DNA from: Methylomonas sp. UP202
GTDB taxonomy: Bacteria; Pseudomonadota; Gammaproteobacteria; Methylococcales; Methylomonadaceae
Assembly (NCBI RefSeq): GCF_029910655.1
Contig: NZ_CP123897.1
Span: 2,965,547-3,029,546, forward strand
Length of the DNA stretch: 64,000 nt
Direction: 5' to 3'
Numbering within the stretch: the first letter of the stretch is position 1; each line of letters starts with the position of its first letter. Below the pieces are notes generated by a model. The model ran no database searches and was not told the origin of the DNA. It was given only the letters and a program-made list of their open reading frames with translations. The translations under genes were made by a program, and so were the position numbers. Below, piece after piece: positions 42,944 to 51,256 of this stretch.

Positions 42944-43714
42944 TCAGCCTTGAGCCTGCCGGGTATAAGCCGCGATTGCCCCTCGGCTATACTCCTGAAT
43001 CATATCGGCGATTAGACTCGAATATTTCCCGGCGATAGCCTCGCCTGCATGTTCAACCGTGCCGGGCCCAAGCGGCGGATGCGGGTCGTATTCGACGACC
43101 AAGTTGGCCAATTCAGCGAATTCGCGTCCCAAAGCAACGTCCGCCACCATCAGAGCAGCCTCGAAACTACCGATGCCGGGTCTGGCGGTATAAAGATTAC
43201 CATCCACCACGACGCCGCCGCCGGAGGTCACCACTTCCGCCGCACCCAGCTTGTTCAATAGCGGCAGCGAATTGACGCTGGTCGTCACGCGCTTACCTTG
43301 CAAAAGGCCGGCCGCGCCCAGCAAAACTACGCCATTGCAAACGCCGATCAGGTATTTAGCCTGGCGGCCTTGCTTGGCGACGAAGGCAATCACCTCGGGG
43401 TCGTTGGTGGTTTCCGGCGCCAGCATCGGAACAGCCAGTACATCCAGCTTTTCCGGACAGTCTGAAAACGTGGTGGTCGGTTTGGTCCACCAAGCCGGGA
43501 ACCCTTCCACCAGATCCAGCGATTTCCACAGCAAATGGATTTCGGCCCCCGGGCAGAAACCGAAAACTGCCTGAATACCGACCATGTCCATCGGCAGGAA
43601 CCCCGGCCCAATCACGATACCGACCCGAAATGGCTTAGTTCCCGGAGGGGACATGGCTTGTGCGAAGCGTTGATAGGAAGGAAGTGGGTACGAATGGGTC
43701 TTTTGCATCATCAT
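42944..43714 (-). CDS. DJ-1/PfpI-family protein
   Basis: The 256-residue protein has FRVGIVIGPGFLPMDMVGIQAVFG, the nucleophile elbow YLIGVCNGVVLLGAAGLLQGKRVTT split around the Cys, and VVDGNLYTARPGIGSFEAAL. It resembles the DJ-1/PfpI family of isonitrile-hydratase or intracellular-peptidase-like proteins. The ATG at 43714 follows GGAGA. It lies upstream of the GlxA-type regulator on the same strand. Confidence 0.88.
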   Translation of the reverse strand: MMMQKTHSYPLPSYQRFAQAMSPPGTKPFRVGIVIGPGFLPMDMVGIQAVFGFCPGAEIHLLWKSLDLVEGFPAWWTKPTTTFSDCPEKLDVLAVPMLAPETTNDPEVIAFVAKQGRQAKYLIGVCNGVVLLGAAGLLQGKRVTTSVNSLPLLNKLGAAEVVTSGGGVVVDGNLYTARPGIGSFEAALMVADVALGREFAELANLVVEYDPHPPLGPGTVEHAGEAIAGKYSSLIADMIQEYSRGAIAAYTRQAQG

Positions 43715-43960
43715 TTGGTCTCCAAAAATATTAGGGATTTGGGGGCGCGTCGTCGCCCATACGCATGATGACAAATCCTACTTGATGCCTAAATGACATA
43801 AAAACCGCAATTTAGGACATTCTGTAGCGAGGGGCCAGAGTTAAACGGCGAGACCGAACTCAAAGCAGCCGAATCCAATTGGCAAGCATGAAAGTGATGC
43901 CGCAGTAAACCGCATTCGCCGTCTCGCGCACGGTTTATTGATACGCGGCGTTTGGGAGTG

Positions 43961-44254
43961 TCATGCTTTCGCCAGTTCCATGAGCTTGGAAATCGTCCGC
44001 CAATTGCGGCTCGTCATTGCCACGCCTAGCTGTTTTTCGGCCTGAGCCGCCAGCAAAAAAGCTATTGGGCTAGATTTCCGCGCCGGAAAGGGGGCTTGTT
44101 CTCGCGCCACCAGTTCCACCAACACTAACTGCCGCTGGAATCCTTGGTGTTGTTTTATTGCTCGGCAGCCGCGTGTTCCAATGAAATCCACCACTAATTC
44201 CGATATAGACGCGGCTATGATTTTGATCTCCTGGGTTCGGCCATAAGCAATCAT
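43961..44254 (-). CDS. unknown small protein, weakly supported
   Basis: A 97-codon frame without a recognised domain or strong ribosome site. It has the mixed composition of a possible gene (LVVDFIGTRGCRAIKQHQGFQ, then a basic C-terminus WRTISKLMELAKA). Nothing else explains the 43775-44316 gap, but it could be a chance frame. Confidence 0.3.
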   Translation of the reverse strand: MIAYGRTQEIKIIAASISELVVDFIGTRGCRAIKQHQGFQRQLVLVELVAREQAPFPARKSSPIAFLLAAQAEKQLGVAMTSRNWRTISKLMELAKA

Positions 44255-44340
44255 CTAGGTAGAGCCGGTTTTGTATTCCTAACGATGCGTTAGCTAGTTT
44301 ATTGATTGATCGGCACTATAACCTCTGTTAACATCCCACC

Positions 44341-44403
44341 ATGATTAACGTGTTCCCAACCCTGCTGGCTATTATTACCACCATTTCACCAATGGTGGGT
44401 TAG
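44341..44403 (+). CDS. putative leader peptide with Ile and Thr codons
   Basis: ATG to TAG encodes 20 residues. Codons 11-15 are ATT ATT ACC ACC ATT (Ile-Ile-Thr-Thr-Ile), and they overlap the 5' arm of the pause hairpin. A ribosome stalled there would free the antiterminator. There is no clear ribosome site in front, which weakens the case, though the short untranslated leader may explain it. Confidence 0.55.
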   Translation: MINVFPTLLAIITTISPMVG

Positions 44404-44422
44404 CACGTTTACTTTCTACTGC

Positions 44423-44446
44423 AACCCGCCCTGAGGCGGGTTTTTT
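44423..44446 (+). terminator. intrinsic terminator of the attenuator
   Basis: AACCCGCC, a CTGA loop and GGCGGGTT form a perfect 8-bp stem ending in a run of T. It lies 42 bp upstream of the SnoaL-like gene, so it would stop transcription before that gene. Confidence 0.85.
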
Positions 44447-44488
44447 ATTGCCTGTCTCTTGGGGACTTACCCTACCAAGGAGATCGAT

Positions 44489-44887
44489 ATGGCATACCAT
44501 CCGCTCAAACAAATGATCGAAGCTGCTGACAAAGCAATCACTGAAGAGGACTTCGATTCATTGATGGCTTTCTACGCAGACGATGCAACGCTTGTCATCA
44601 AGCCAGGCGTGATTGCAACAGGCAAGGAACAAATCCATAAGGCGTTCCTCGCAATTGCCGAATATTTCAATCATAGTCTTGTGGTCAAACAAGGCGCGAT
44701 GCATGTCATTCAGGGCGGGAATACGGCTCTAGTGATAATGGAAACCGTTCTGGAAACGACCGATAACACCGGTGTGACGAGTTGCATCTCACGACGCGCC
44801 ACCTATGTATTCCGGGAGGACCCTGCCGGCAAGTGGCTTTGTGTTATTGATAATTCGTATGGCACTGACTTACTGGGAGCCATGTAA
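44489..44887 (+). CDS. SnoaL/NTF2-like protein
   Basis: The 132-residue protein has the NTF2-like cone fold: MIEAADKAITEEDFDSLMAFYADDATLVIKPG over its first half, GKEQIHKAFLAIAEYF and TYVFREDPAGKWLCVIDNSYG. Members are ketosteroid-isomerase-like enzymes or ligand-binding proteins. AAGGAG lies before the ATG at 44489. It is followed one base later by a kinase gene and preceded by an attenuator-like leader. Confidence 0.88.
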   Translation: MAYHPLKQMIEAADKAITEEDFDSLMAFYADDATLVIKPGVIATGKEQIHKAFLAIAEYFNHSLVVKQGAMHVIQGGNTALVIMETVLETTDNTGVTSCISRRATYVFREDPAGKWLCVIDNSYGTDLLGAM

Positions 44888-44888
44888 A

Positions 44889-45374
44889 ATGTCAAAATTA
44901 CTGCCAACACTGCATTTGCTCTGCGGAAAAATCGCCTCTGGCAAATCGACATTGGCAAAGGAACTGGCCAAGACTCCGGACACGGTGATCCTCAGCGAGG
45001 ACACTTGGCTTGCACATCTATATCCAGACGACATCAAGACTGTGGCGGACTATGTTCGATGTGCTTCGAATTTACGTAGAGCAATCGGGCCGCATGTGAC
45101 CGATTTACTTCGTATAGGTGTATCTGTGGTATTGGATTTTCCAGCCAACACCGTGGAAAATAGAAAATGGATGAAGTCTATTATCGACAGAGCCGGATCA
45201 AAGCATGTGTTGCATTTTCTTGATGTATCGGACGACAAATGCTTGACACGTTTACGTGCGAGAAACACGTCTGGCACTCACGCTTTTGTAGTGGCTGATA
45301 CCGAATTTGACCTAATCACGAGTTACTTCGTAGCCCCTCAGCAGGAAGAGGGTTTCAACATTATTCGATATTAG
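44889..45374 (+). CDS. AAA_33-type P-loop kinase
   Basis: The 161-residue protein has a Walker A motif LLCGKIASGKSTLAKELA, the acidic strand VILSEDTWLAHLYPDD, VVLDFPANT and a lid-like arginine region CLTRLRARN. It resembles small AAA_33 ATP-binding kinases that phosphorylate nucleosides, antibiotics or other small molecules. It starts one base after the SnoaL-like stop, so the two are coupled. The substrate is unknown. Confidence 0.88.
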   Translation: MSKLLPTLHLLCGKIASGKSTLAKELAKTPDTVILSEDTWLAHLYPDDIKTVADYVRCASNLRRAIGPHVTDLLRIGVSVVLDFPANTVENRKWMKSIIDRAGSKHVLHFLDVSDDKCLTRLRARNTSGTHAFVVADTEFDLITSYFVAPQQEEGFNIIRY

Positions 45375-45384
45375 GTGTTCTGAA

Positions 45385-45759
45385 TCAGTCTAAATGGCGT
45401 ATCACTGTCGTGTCCGTTTTGCTTTTGCGTTTTTTACGCTGAGCCCGTAATGCCGCATCGTACGAGCGGCGCGCACAGATAGCGGCCTGCTCGCGCTCTT
45501 CCATAAACTCAACAGGTGCCTTGTAATACGACATTTTCGCCATCTTGCCTTCCCGCTGATAGGCGAATTGCGCAAGCCCCTGTTCCTCGAAAAACTTTGC
45601 ATTTTCAGCATCCGCCTTGAGATAAAGGGTCTCGTCGGCCACCAGGGCAAACATCAAGCCATCGTGGTAGACGCCATAGCCCCCGAACATCTTGCGGATC
45701 TGAATGGTGCCGAACAGTTCGAACACTTCAGGCAGATAGGCGATAAATTCGCTCATCGG
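45385..45759 (-). CDS. TfoX N-terminal-domain protein
   Basis: The 124-residue protein has FGTIQIRKMFGGYGVYHDGLMFALVADETLYLKAD, KMSYYKAPVEFME and a basic tail (RAQRKKRKSK), the TfoX_N fold. GAGG lies before the ATG at 45759. It lacks the C-terminal domain of full-length TfoX/Sxy, which is encoded alone near the end of the window. TfoX proteins regulate competence in some gammaproteobacteria; here the role is open. Confidence 0.9.
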   Translation of the reverse strand, partial: PMSEFIAYLPEVFELFGTIQIRKMFGGYGVYHDGLMFALVADETLYLKADAENAKFFEEQGLAQFAYQREGKMAKMSYYKAPVEFMEEREQAAICARRSYDAALRAQRKKRKSKTDTTVIRHLD

Positions 45760-45913
45760 AAGACCTCTTGATGGATGATTGGAAAATTCGGAACACTCAT
45801 AGAACCCGTTTTGGCAGGCGACCGGCGGTAATCGCAAAACTTAGGCATTGATAAAACGTTCAAGCGAGTGAAATGCCAACGCCATAGGAGACTGTTAATC
45901 CTGAAGGTTTTGC

Positions 45914-47689
45914 TTATTTCTTCCGCAATAAATACCCGGAGTAGGCCACAAAATCTTGACCATCGATCGTCTCCAGCCTAACGGTTTCCTGCATGCCGCG
46001 TCCAAGCCCCAGGATAACGGCGGCGTTTTCCGATACCGGTGCAATGGGGAAAGCCAGATTATTCAGGTCGAAAGCAGGAATGGAATACTCCAGCATCAAA
46101 AAACCGTCCCGCTCGCGTAGCGCGCAGTTTTCAGGAACCATCGCCTCGCCTTCGGCAAGATTCACAATCTCGTATTCGCCCAGACGGCTACGCAGGGAGG
46201 CGGGAATCGGTACGGGTTGGATTTTCTCGCCCAACACAAAGATTTGGCCTTGCCAATGGGCCAGCGCCAGATCATGGCCGTCGACCTGGCGCACAGACAC
46301 GCCCACTTCGGCTAGTTGCTTGGGTTGTAGCGGTATCAAACCCAGCAGCTTGTAGCGAATGCCGAATTTGCCGTCGTCCCTGCCGACCAAATCCATGCTT
46401 TTACCGTTCAGCTCGGTGGACAGGGTATCGCCATCAGCGGTTAACTTGATGTAGCCGAGCGCGGTTGCATATTGCCCGGCTGCCAATTGCTGTTGTTGCG
46501 GGGTTAAGCCGCGGGTTTCGATCACGGGGTTTTCGACGTCATCCGGCAGAGGCTTACCGGTCTTGATCGCAACCGCCAGTTTTAGCACCTTATCGGTGAC
46601 TTTGTCGATCAGGTCGCCGGTAGGCGGGGAATTTGCCAACACGACCACGCCCAACTTGTGTTCCGGCGCCACCGTCAGCAGGCTACGATGAAAAAGTGTG
46701 GCTCCGCCGTGTGCGGCCACGTCGCCGATACCGGGCTTGCTGGTCAACAACCAACCCAAACCGGTTTTGGTACCCACATCCAGCGCCACTTCCTTGTTTT
46801 GCTGGCGCAGCATTTCATGCAGGGTTTCCGGTTTTAATATTGGTTGGCCATTGGCTTTGCCGTCAGCCAATACCATGGCGACAAATCGGCTCAGATCCAA
46901 TACATTCGCGTTCAATCCGCCGGCCGGCATATCGCGCAGGGCCACTTCGGTCTTTTCCTGATCATTCTTATAGGCTTTCGAGGCCAGTTTTCCCTCGATG
47001 CCGAGCGAAAATGCCGCATTCGTCATACCGAGCGGTTTTAACAGCTGCCGGTCGGCATAACTGCTGAAATCCTGGCCGGTAAGCCGTTCCAGCATCGTCC
47101 CTAATAAGGTAATGCCCAGATTCGAATAGGCCCAGATGCGATTGGGCGGATAGGCGACGTATTCGTCTTTCAGGGGGTAGACCAGTTGACTGAACGGCGC
47201 TGGATTCTTAGTCCACATGCCATTGCCCCTATCGCCCGGCAAGCCGGAATGATGCGTCATGATATTGCGCGGTGTAATCGGCCCGGCATCCGGAAAGCGG
47301 CTTTTGATCGCAAAATTTGGCAGATAGGTTTGCAAAGGCCGATCAATATCCAGCTTGCCTTGCTCGGCAAGTTGCATCACCAGCGTATCGGTGAAAAGCT
47401 TGGAGATGGAGCCGGTTCGATAAACCGTTTCCGGTGTCGCGGCAATCTGCCTGACTTGATCGGCATAGCCGAAACCTTGCGACCAGACGATCTGCTGATC
47501 ATCCACCACTGCGATGCTCAAGCCTTCCACATCCTGTTCGGACATTTCCTGTTCAATCAGCCAGGAAAGATGAGCCTTGAGATAACTATAATCGCCGTGT
47601 TGTACAGTATCCGGCTTTAGCGGCGGCGAACCGGCGCAACCGCTTAGCAAAAGCAATATCGCGCTTAAATATGTCAAATAGGTTTTCAT
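45914..47689 (-). CDS. serine hydrolase lipoprotein (class C beta-lactamase-like family)
   Basis: The 591-residue protein has a lipoprotein signal (LLLSGC, Cys18) and a beta-lactamase/DD-peptidase domain with Ser94-x-x-Lys97 in TGSISKLF, Tyr-Ser-Asn in AYSNLG and AHGGATL as the third element. The last 200 residues form a beta-rich lipocalin-like domain as in PBP4*-type esterases. It is probably a peptidase or esterase at the envelope rather than a true beta-lactamase. AAGGAC precedes the ATG. Confidence 0.9.
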   Translation of the reverse strand: MKTYLTYLSAILLLLSGCAGSPPLKPDTVQHGDYSYLKAHLSWLIEQEMSEQDVEGLSIAVVDDQQIVWSQGFGYADQVRQIAATPETVYRTGSISKLFTDTLVMQLAEQGKLDIDRPLQTYLPNFAIKSRFPDAGPITPRNIMTHHSGLPGDRGNGMWTKNPAPFSQLVYPLKDEYVAYPPNRIWAYSNLGITLLGTMLERLTGQDFSSYADRQLLKPLGMTNAAFSLGIEGKLASKAYKNDQEKTEVALRDMPAGGLNANVLDLSRFVAMVLADGKANGQPILKPETLHEMLRQQNKEVALDVGTKTGLGWLLTSKPGIGDVAAHGGATLFHRSLLTVAPEHKLGVVVLANSPPTGDLIDKVTDKVLKLAVAIKTGKPLPDDVENPVIETRGLTPQQQQLAAGQYATALGYIKLTADGDTLSTELNGKSMDLVGRDDGKFGIRYKLLGLIPLQPKQLAEVGVSVRQVDGHDLALAHWQGQIFVLGEKIQPVPIPASLRSRLGEYEIVNLAEGEAMVPENCALRERDGFLMLEYSIPAFDLNNLAFPIAPVSENAAVILGLGRGMQETVRLETIDGQDFVAYSGYLLRKK

Positions 47690-47868
47690 CTGGTCCTTGA
47701 AGGGGTGATCATCGATTAGTCGGCCAGCAAGATTACAAGCCCTTGTGTTTGGTGCTTTGAGGCTTTTACCAAAGCTGATTTTGGTGCGTGGATGGTATTA
47801 GGCGAGCCAATTGTAGTCAAACGTTTTAACAGTGTGGCCTTTCCCGCAAATACCGTCCATTCCCACCG

Positions 47869-49521
47869 GTGAAACTTGCCGACCGCCAATGGCCCAACCG
47901 CACGATTAGCCAAGCGCCGATCTGGATGAGCACCGACTTACGCGACGGCAACCAGGCCTTGTTCGAACCGATGAACGCCGAACGCAAACTGCGTCTGTTC
48001 CGCACCTTGAGCGGCATTGGTTTCAAGGAAATCGAAGTGGCGTTTCCGTCGGCCTCGCAAACGGATTTCGATTTCGTGCGCCGCTTGATAGACGAGGCAT
48101 TGATACCCGACGACGTAACTATCGAAGTGCTCAGCCACGCCCGCAAGCCATTGTTACGCCGCACGGTCGAAGCCTTGCACGGCGCACATTCGGCCATTGT
48201 CCATATCGTCAACGCAACATCGGAGCCGTTTCGCGAACTGGTATTGGGCATGAGCCGGGCCGAAGTATTGGCGATGGCCGTCGATGCGGTGCGGCTGGTC
48301 AAACAATTGACCGCCGAACAGCCGCAAACGCAATGGCGCTTGCAATATAGTCTGGAAACCTTCACCGCCACCGAGCCGGATTTCGCCGTCGAGGTGTGCG
48401 ATGCGATCAGTACCGCCTGGGGCGCGACGCCGGACAATAAGATCATCCTGAATTTGCCGTCGTCGGTGGAAACGGCGACGCCGAACGTCTACGCCGACCA
48501 GATCGAATGGATGCACCGCCATATCGCCCGCCGCGACAGCGTCATTCTCAGCGTGCATCCGCATAACGACCGCGGCACCGCAATAGCCGCCGCCGAACTG
48601 GCGTTGATGGCTGGCGCCGAGCGCGTCGAGGGTTGCTTGTTCGGCAACGGCGAACGTACCGGCAACGTGGATTTGGTGACGCTGGCGTTGAATCTTTATA
48701 CCCAAGGCATCGCTCCGGGTTTGGATTTTTCCGACATCAATGCAGTAGTACGTAATTTCGAGGCCTGCACCGGCCTAAGCGTGCCGCCGCGTCAACCCTA
48801 TGCCGGCGAGTTGGTGTTCACCGCGTTTTCCGGCTCGCACCAAGACGCGATCAAGAAAGGCTTTGCCGCGCGGCAGCCAGATAGCGTCTGGAATGTGCCC
48901 TATCTGCCGATCGATCCGGCCGATGTCGGCCGCGATTACGACGCGGTGATCCGCATCAACAGCCAGTCCGGCAAGGGCGGCATCGCCCATTTGCTGGAAA
49001 GCCATCATGGTGTCGTGCTGCCGCGCCGTTTACAGATCGAGTTTTCGCGAGTTGTGCAACAGCATGCCGACCGCCACGGCGGCGAAATCGGCGCGGAACC
49101 GTTGTGGCGGCTGTTTGCCGAGACTTATCTGGAGCTTGCAGCGCCGTTGCGTTACCTGGGTCATCAACTGTTCGAATCTAGCCAAGGCCAAGGCATACGC
49201 TTGCAAATCGAATGGAACGGCGACGCGTGGGAATTAACCGGCATAGGTAACGGCCCGATAGCCGCTGCCGTCGAGGCTTTAGGTGTATTCGGCGCGATCG
49301 CGGTGAATAGCTACGAGGAATGCTCGACCGGCAGCGGCGGCGATGCCCAGGCCTGCGCCTTTGTCGAATTGGCGACTGCGAACGGCCCAACCGCCTATGG
49401 CATCGGCATAGATGGCAACATCGTCACCGCGTCGATCAAGGCATTGATCAGCGGCAGCAATCGCTTGGCAAACGACACTGGCTGGCAACGCCGCAGTATT
49501 GAAAACAGGGGTTTTACCTAG
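47869..49521 (+). CDS. leuA: 2-isopropylmalate synthase (LeuA, long form)
   Basis: LeuA joins acetyl-CoA and 2-oxoisovalerate in the first step of leucine synthesis. The 550-residue frame has the DRE-TIM core [70 protein letters not shown] (in pieces) and a C-terminal LeuA dimer/regulatory domain. The conserved stretch KYRPFPPV is encoded in frame directly upstream (47848-47871), but between it and the in-frame stop TAA (47827-47829) there is no ATG, GTG or TTG. Translation thus seems to start at the GTG inside the motif, or at a non-standard codon. Confidence 0.9.
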   Translation: MKLADRQWPNRTISQAPIWMSTDLRDGNQALFEPMNAERKLRLFRTLSGIGFKEIEVAFPSASQTDFDFVRRLIDEALIPDDVTIEVLSHARKPLLRRTVEALHGAHSAIVHIVNATSEPFRELVLGMSRAEVLAMAVDAVRLVKQLTAEQPQTQWRLQYSLETFTATEPDFAVEVCDAISTAWGATPDNKIILNLPSSVETATPNVYADQIEWMHRHIARRDSVILSVHPHNDRGTAIAAAELALMAGAERVEGCLFGNGERTGNVDLVTLALNLYTQGIAPGLDFSDINAVVRNFEACTGLSVPPRQPYAGELVFTAFSGSHQDAIKKGFAARQPDSVWNVPYLPIDPADVGRDYDAVIRINSQSGKGGIAHLLESHHGVVLPRRLQIEFSRVVQQHADRHGGEIGAEPLWRLFAETYLELAAPLRYLGHQLFESSQGQGIRLQIEWNGDAWELTGIGNGPIAAAVEALGVFGAIAVNSYEECSTGSGGDAQACAFVELATANGPTAYGIGIDGNIVTASIKALISGSNRLANDTGWQRRSIENRGFT

Positions 49522-49649
49522 GATAGCGCGTCAGCCGTAAACCCGGCGTGAAACAGGAGATAACATCGAATACTTACCGCTGCAATGCTCAAGATCATGC
49601 CCAAAACTCGCAAGCCCAATGTAAATAGAAACAAATTTACTACAAGCCA

Positions 49650-49676
49650 TTGACTATACCGTCCGGACGGTACAGT
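49650..49676 (+). promoter_or_regulatory. TetR operator inside the promoter of the efflux operon
   Basis: TACCGTCCGGACGGTA (49657-49672) is a perfect 16-bp palindrome. It sits between a -35-like TTGACT (49650-49655) and a -10-like TACAGT (49671-49676), just before the TetR gene. Binding there would block transcription of the whole operon. Confidence 0.75.
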
Positions 49677-49685
49677 ATATGATTC

Positions 49686-50252
49686 ATGAAAAGATCACAA
49701 AAAACCAATACTCGAGAACGCCTGCTCGATGCCGCCGAATCCGTCGTGATCGAGCAAGGCGTCAGTGCCATGACTTTGGAGGCCGTTGCCGCGCGAGCCG
49801 GCGTCAGCAAAGGCGGCCTGCTATACCATTTCCCGTCCAAAGACGCCGTCGTGATGGGCATGGTATCCCGTATCGCGTCCATCGTTCAGGAGCGGTTTGC
49901 CTTCGGTCTGGCCAACGAGGCACCGGGACCGGGACAACACGCCAAGGCGTTGTTGCATATGCTGCTGGATACCGAAGGTTCCTTGGCTCCCCGGCTGCAA
50001 CGCGTCGCCGGCCCATTACTGGGCGCGGCATCCAGCAACCCGAAAATGTTGGAGCCAATACAGCAATTCTTCCGGGGAGTCCATCAAGGCATGCTTGACG
50101 ACGGCTTTCCGGTGGATCGAAGTTGGCTAGTACTAGCAGCCTTGGACGGACTCAAATATTGGAAAATCTTCGGCATCCTGCACCCCTCAGAGCAAGATTT
50201 GGCAGCACTTCGACGGTTGTTAACACAAATCATAGATGAGGCATCATTGTGA
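49686..50252 (+). CDS. TetR-family regulator of the efflux operon
   Basis: The 188-residue protein has the HTH at residues 10-55 (RERLLDAAESVV, LEAVAARAGVSKGGLLYHFPSKDAV) and a C-terminal ligand domain. Gene order matches E. coli cecR-ybhGFSR, in which CecR controls the exporter. Its stop overlaps the next start (GTGA), so regulator and exporter are cotranscribed and a perfect palindrome lies in the promoter. Confidence 0.93.
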   Translation: MKRSQKTNTRERLLDAAESVVIEQGVSAMTLEAVAARAGVSKGGLLYHFPSKDAVVMGMVSRIASIVQERFAFGLANEAPGPGQHAKALLHMLLDTEGSLAPRLQRVAGPLLGAASSNPKMLEPIQQFFRGVHQGMLDDGFPVDRSWLVLAALDGLKYWKIFGILHPSEQDLAALRRLLTQIIDEASL

Positions 50253-51256
50253 AAAAAATCATTCTCATAGCCATCGTTTTGTTCGTTGTGGCAGGTGGCG
50301 CGAGCTGGATTTATCGCGCCTATCACCGCGATAGCAACGCCCAACTGACGCTATACGGCAACGTGGACATCCGCGAAGTCTCCCTCGGTTTCCGCGTTCC
50401 CGGCAAGCTAGCTAAACTACTTTATGACGAAGGCGACAAGGTCAAAGCAGGCGAAGTGATGGCCAGGCTGGACGACGAGCCTTATCGCAATCAGGCCGCC
50501 AGCGCTCAGGCCCAGGTTGACTCATTGCGGGCGCGTCTGAAATTGCGGGAAACCGGCAATCGTCCGCAAGAGATTGCTCAAGCCCGGTCGCTGGTCCGCG
50601 AACGAGAAGCCGCTGCCGTCAATGCCGAACGCTTATTCAAACGGGCCGAAGAATTGCTGGCCGACAAAGGCGTTTCTGCCCAAGAACGCGACACCGCCGA
50701 GGCCAACCACCAAGAAACCCAAGCCAGACTCAAATCCGCGCGCGATAATTTGGCGCTCCTCGAAGCCGGGTTTCGCAGCGAGGATATTAGCCAAGCCAAA
50801 GCCGATCTTGCTCAAACCGAAGCGGCACTGGCGACTGCCAATTTGCAACTGAATGATGCGATATTAACCGCGCCGTCCGACGGCGTCATTCTTACTCGTG
50901 CGCAAGAGGCGGGAGCCATCCTGCAAACCGGCACACCGGTTTTCACGCTTTCCTTGGTTAATCCAGTTTGGGTGCGCGCCTACGTCCACGAACCCGACCT
51001 GGGCCGCATACATCCGGGCATCAAGGTCGAAATTCGTACCGATTCCGCCAACGGCAAACGCTATAAGGGTCAGATCGGCTTTATCTCTCCGCGCGCCGAA
51101 TTCACCCCAAAAAGCGTGGAGACGACGGAACTGCGCTCTTCGCTCGTCTATCGCTTAAGGATTGTCGTTGAAAATCCCGATGACGGGCTGCGCCAAGGCA
51201 TGCCGGTCACGGTCACGTTGGACGAAAATCCGTTGAGCAAATCTGCTTCGTTATGA
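50249..51256 (+). CDS. ybhG: HlyD-family membrane fusion protein (YbhG-like)
   Basis: The 335-residue protein starts with GTG, has one N-terminal membrane segment (IILIAIVLFVVAGGASWIY), a biotinyl-lipoyl half (GFRVPGKLAKLLYDEGDKVKAGEVMARLD), a long alpha-helical hairpin (residues about 85-190) and a barrel with APSDGVILTRAQEAGAIL. It bridges inner-membrane transporter and outer-membrane channel. Length equals YbhG. It overlaps both neighbours. Confidence 0.93.
   Translation: MKKIILIAIVLFVVAGGASWIYRAYHRDSNAQLTLYGNVDIREVSLGFRVPGKLAKLLYDEGDKVKAGEVMARLDDEPYRNQAASAQAQVDSLRARLKLRETGNRPQEIAQARSLVREREAAAVNAERLFKRAEELLADKGVSAQERDTAEANHQETQARLKSARDNLALLEAGFRSEDISQAKADLAQTEAALATANLQLNDAILTAPSDGVILTRAQEAGAILQTGTPVFTLSLVNPVWVRAYVHEPDLGRIHPGIKVEIRTDSANGKRYKGQIGFISPRAEFTPKSVETTELRSSLVYRLRIVVENPDDGLRQGMPVTVTLDENPLSKSASL

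Larger units (their letters stand above)
44317..44446 (+). promoter_or_regulatory. attenuator-like leader: leader peptide plus mutually exclusive hairpins
   Basis: A -10-like TATAAC (44317-44322) precedes a 20-codon leader frame (44341-44403). Three alternative pairings exist. CCACCATT with AATGGTGG makes a pause hairpin (44380-44400). GGTGGGTT with AACCCGCC makes an antiterminator. AACCCGCC (44423-44430) with GGCGGGTT (44435-44442) makes a terminator followed by six T. This is the classical 1-2-3-4 architecture of ribosome-mediated attenuation. Confidence 0.7.

Noticed and set aside
45914..47689. True AmpC beta-lactamase
   Set aside because: It is a lipoprotein with an extra C-terminal domain; the motifs fit the wider serine hydrolase family.
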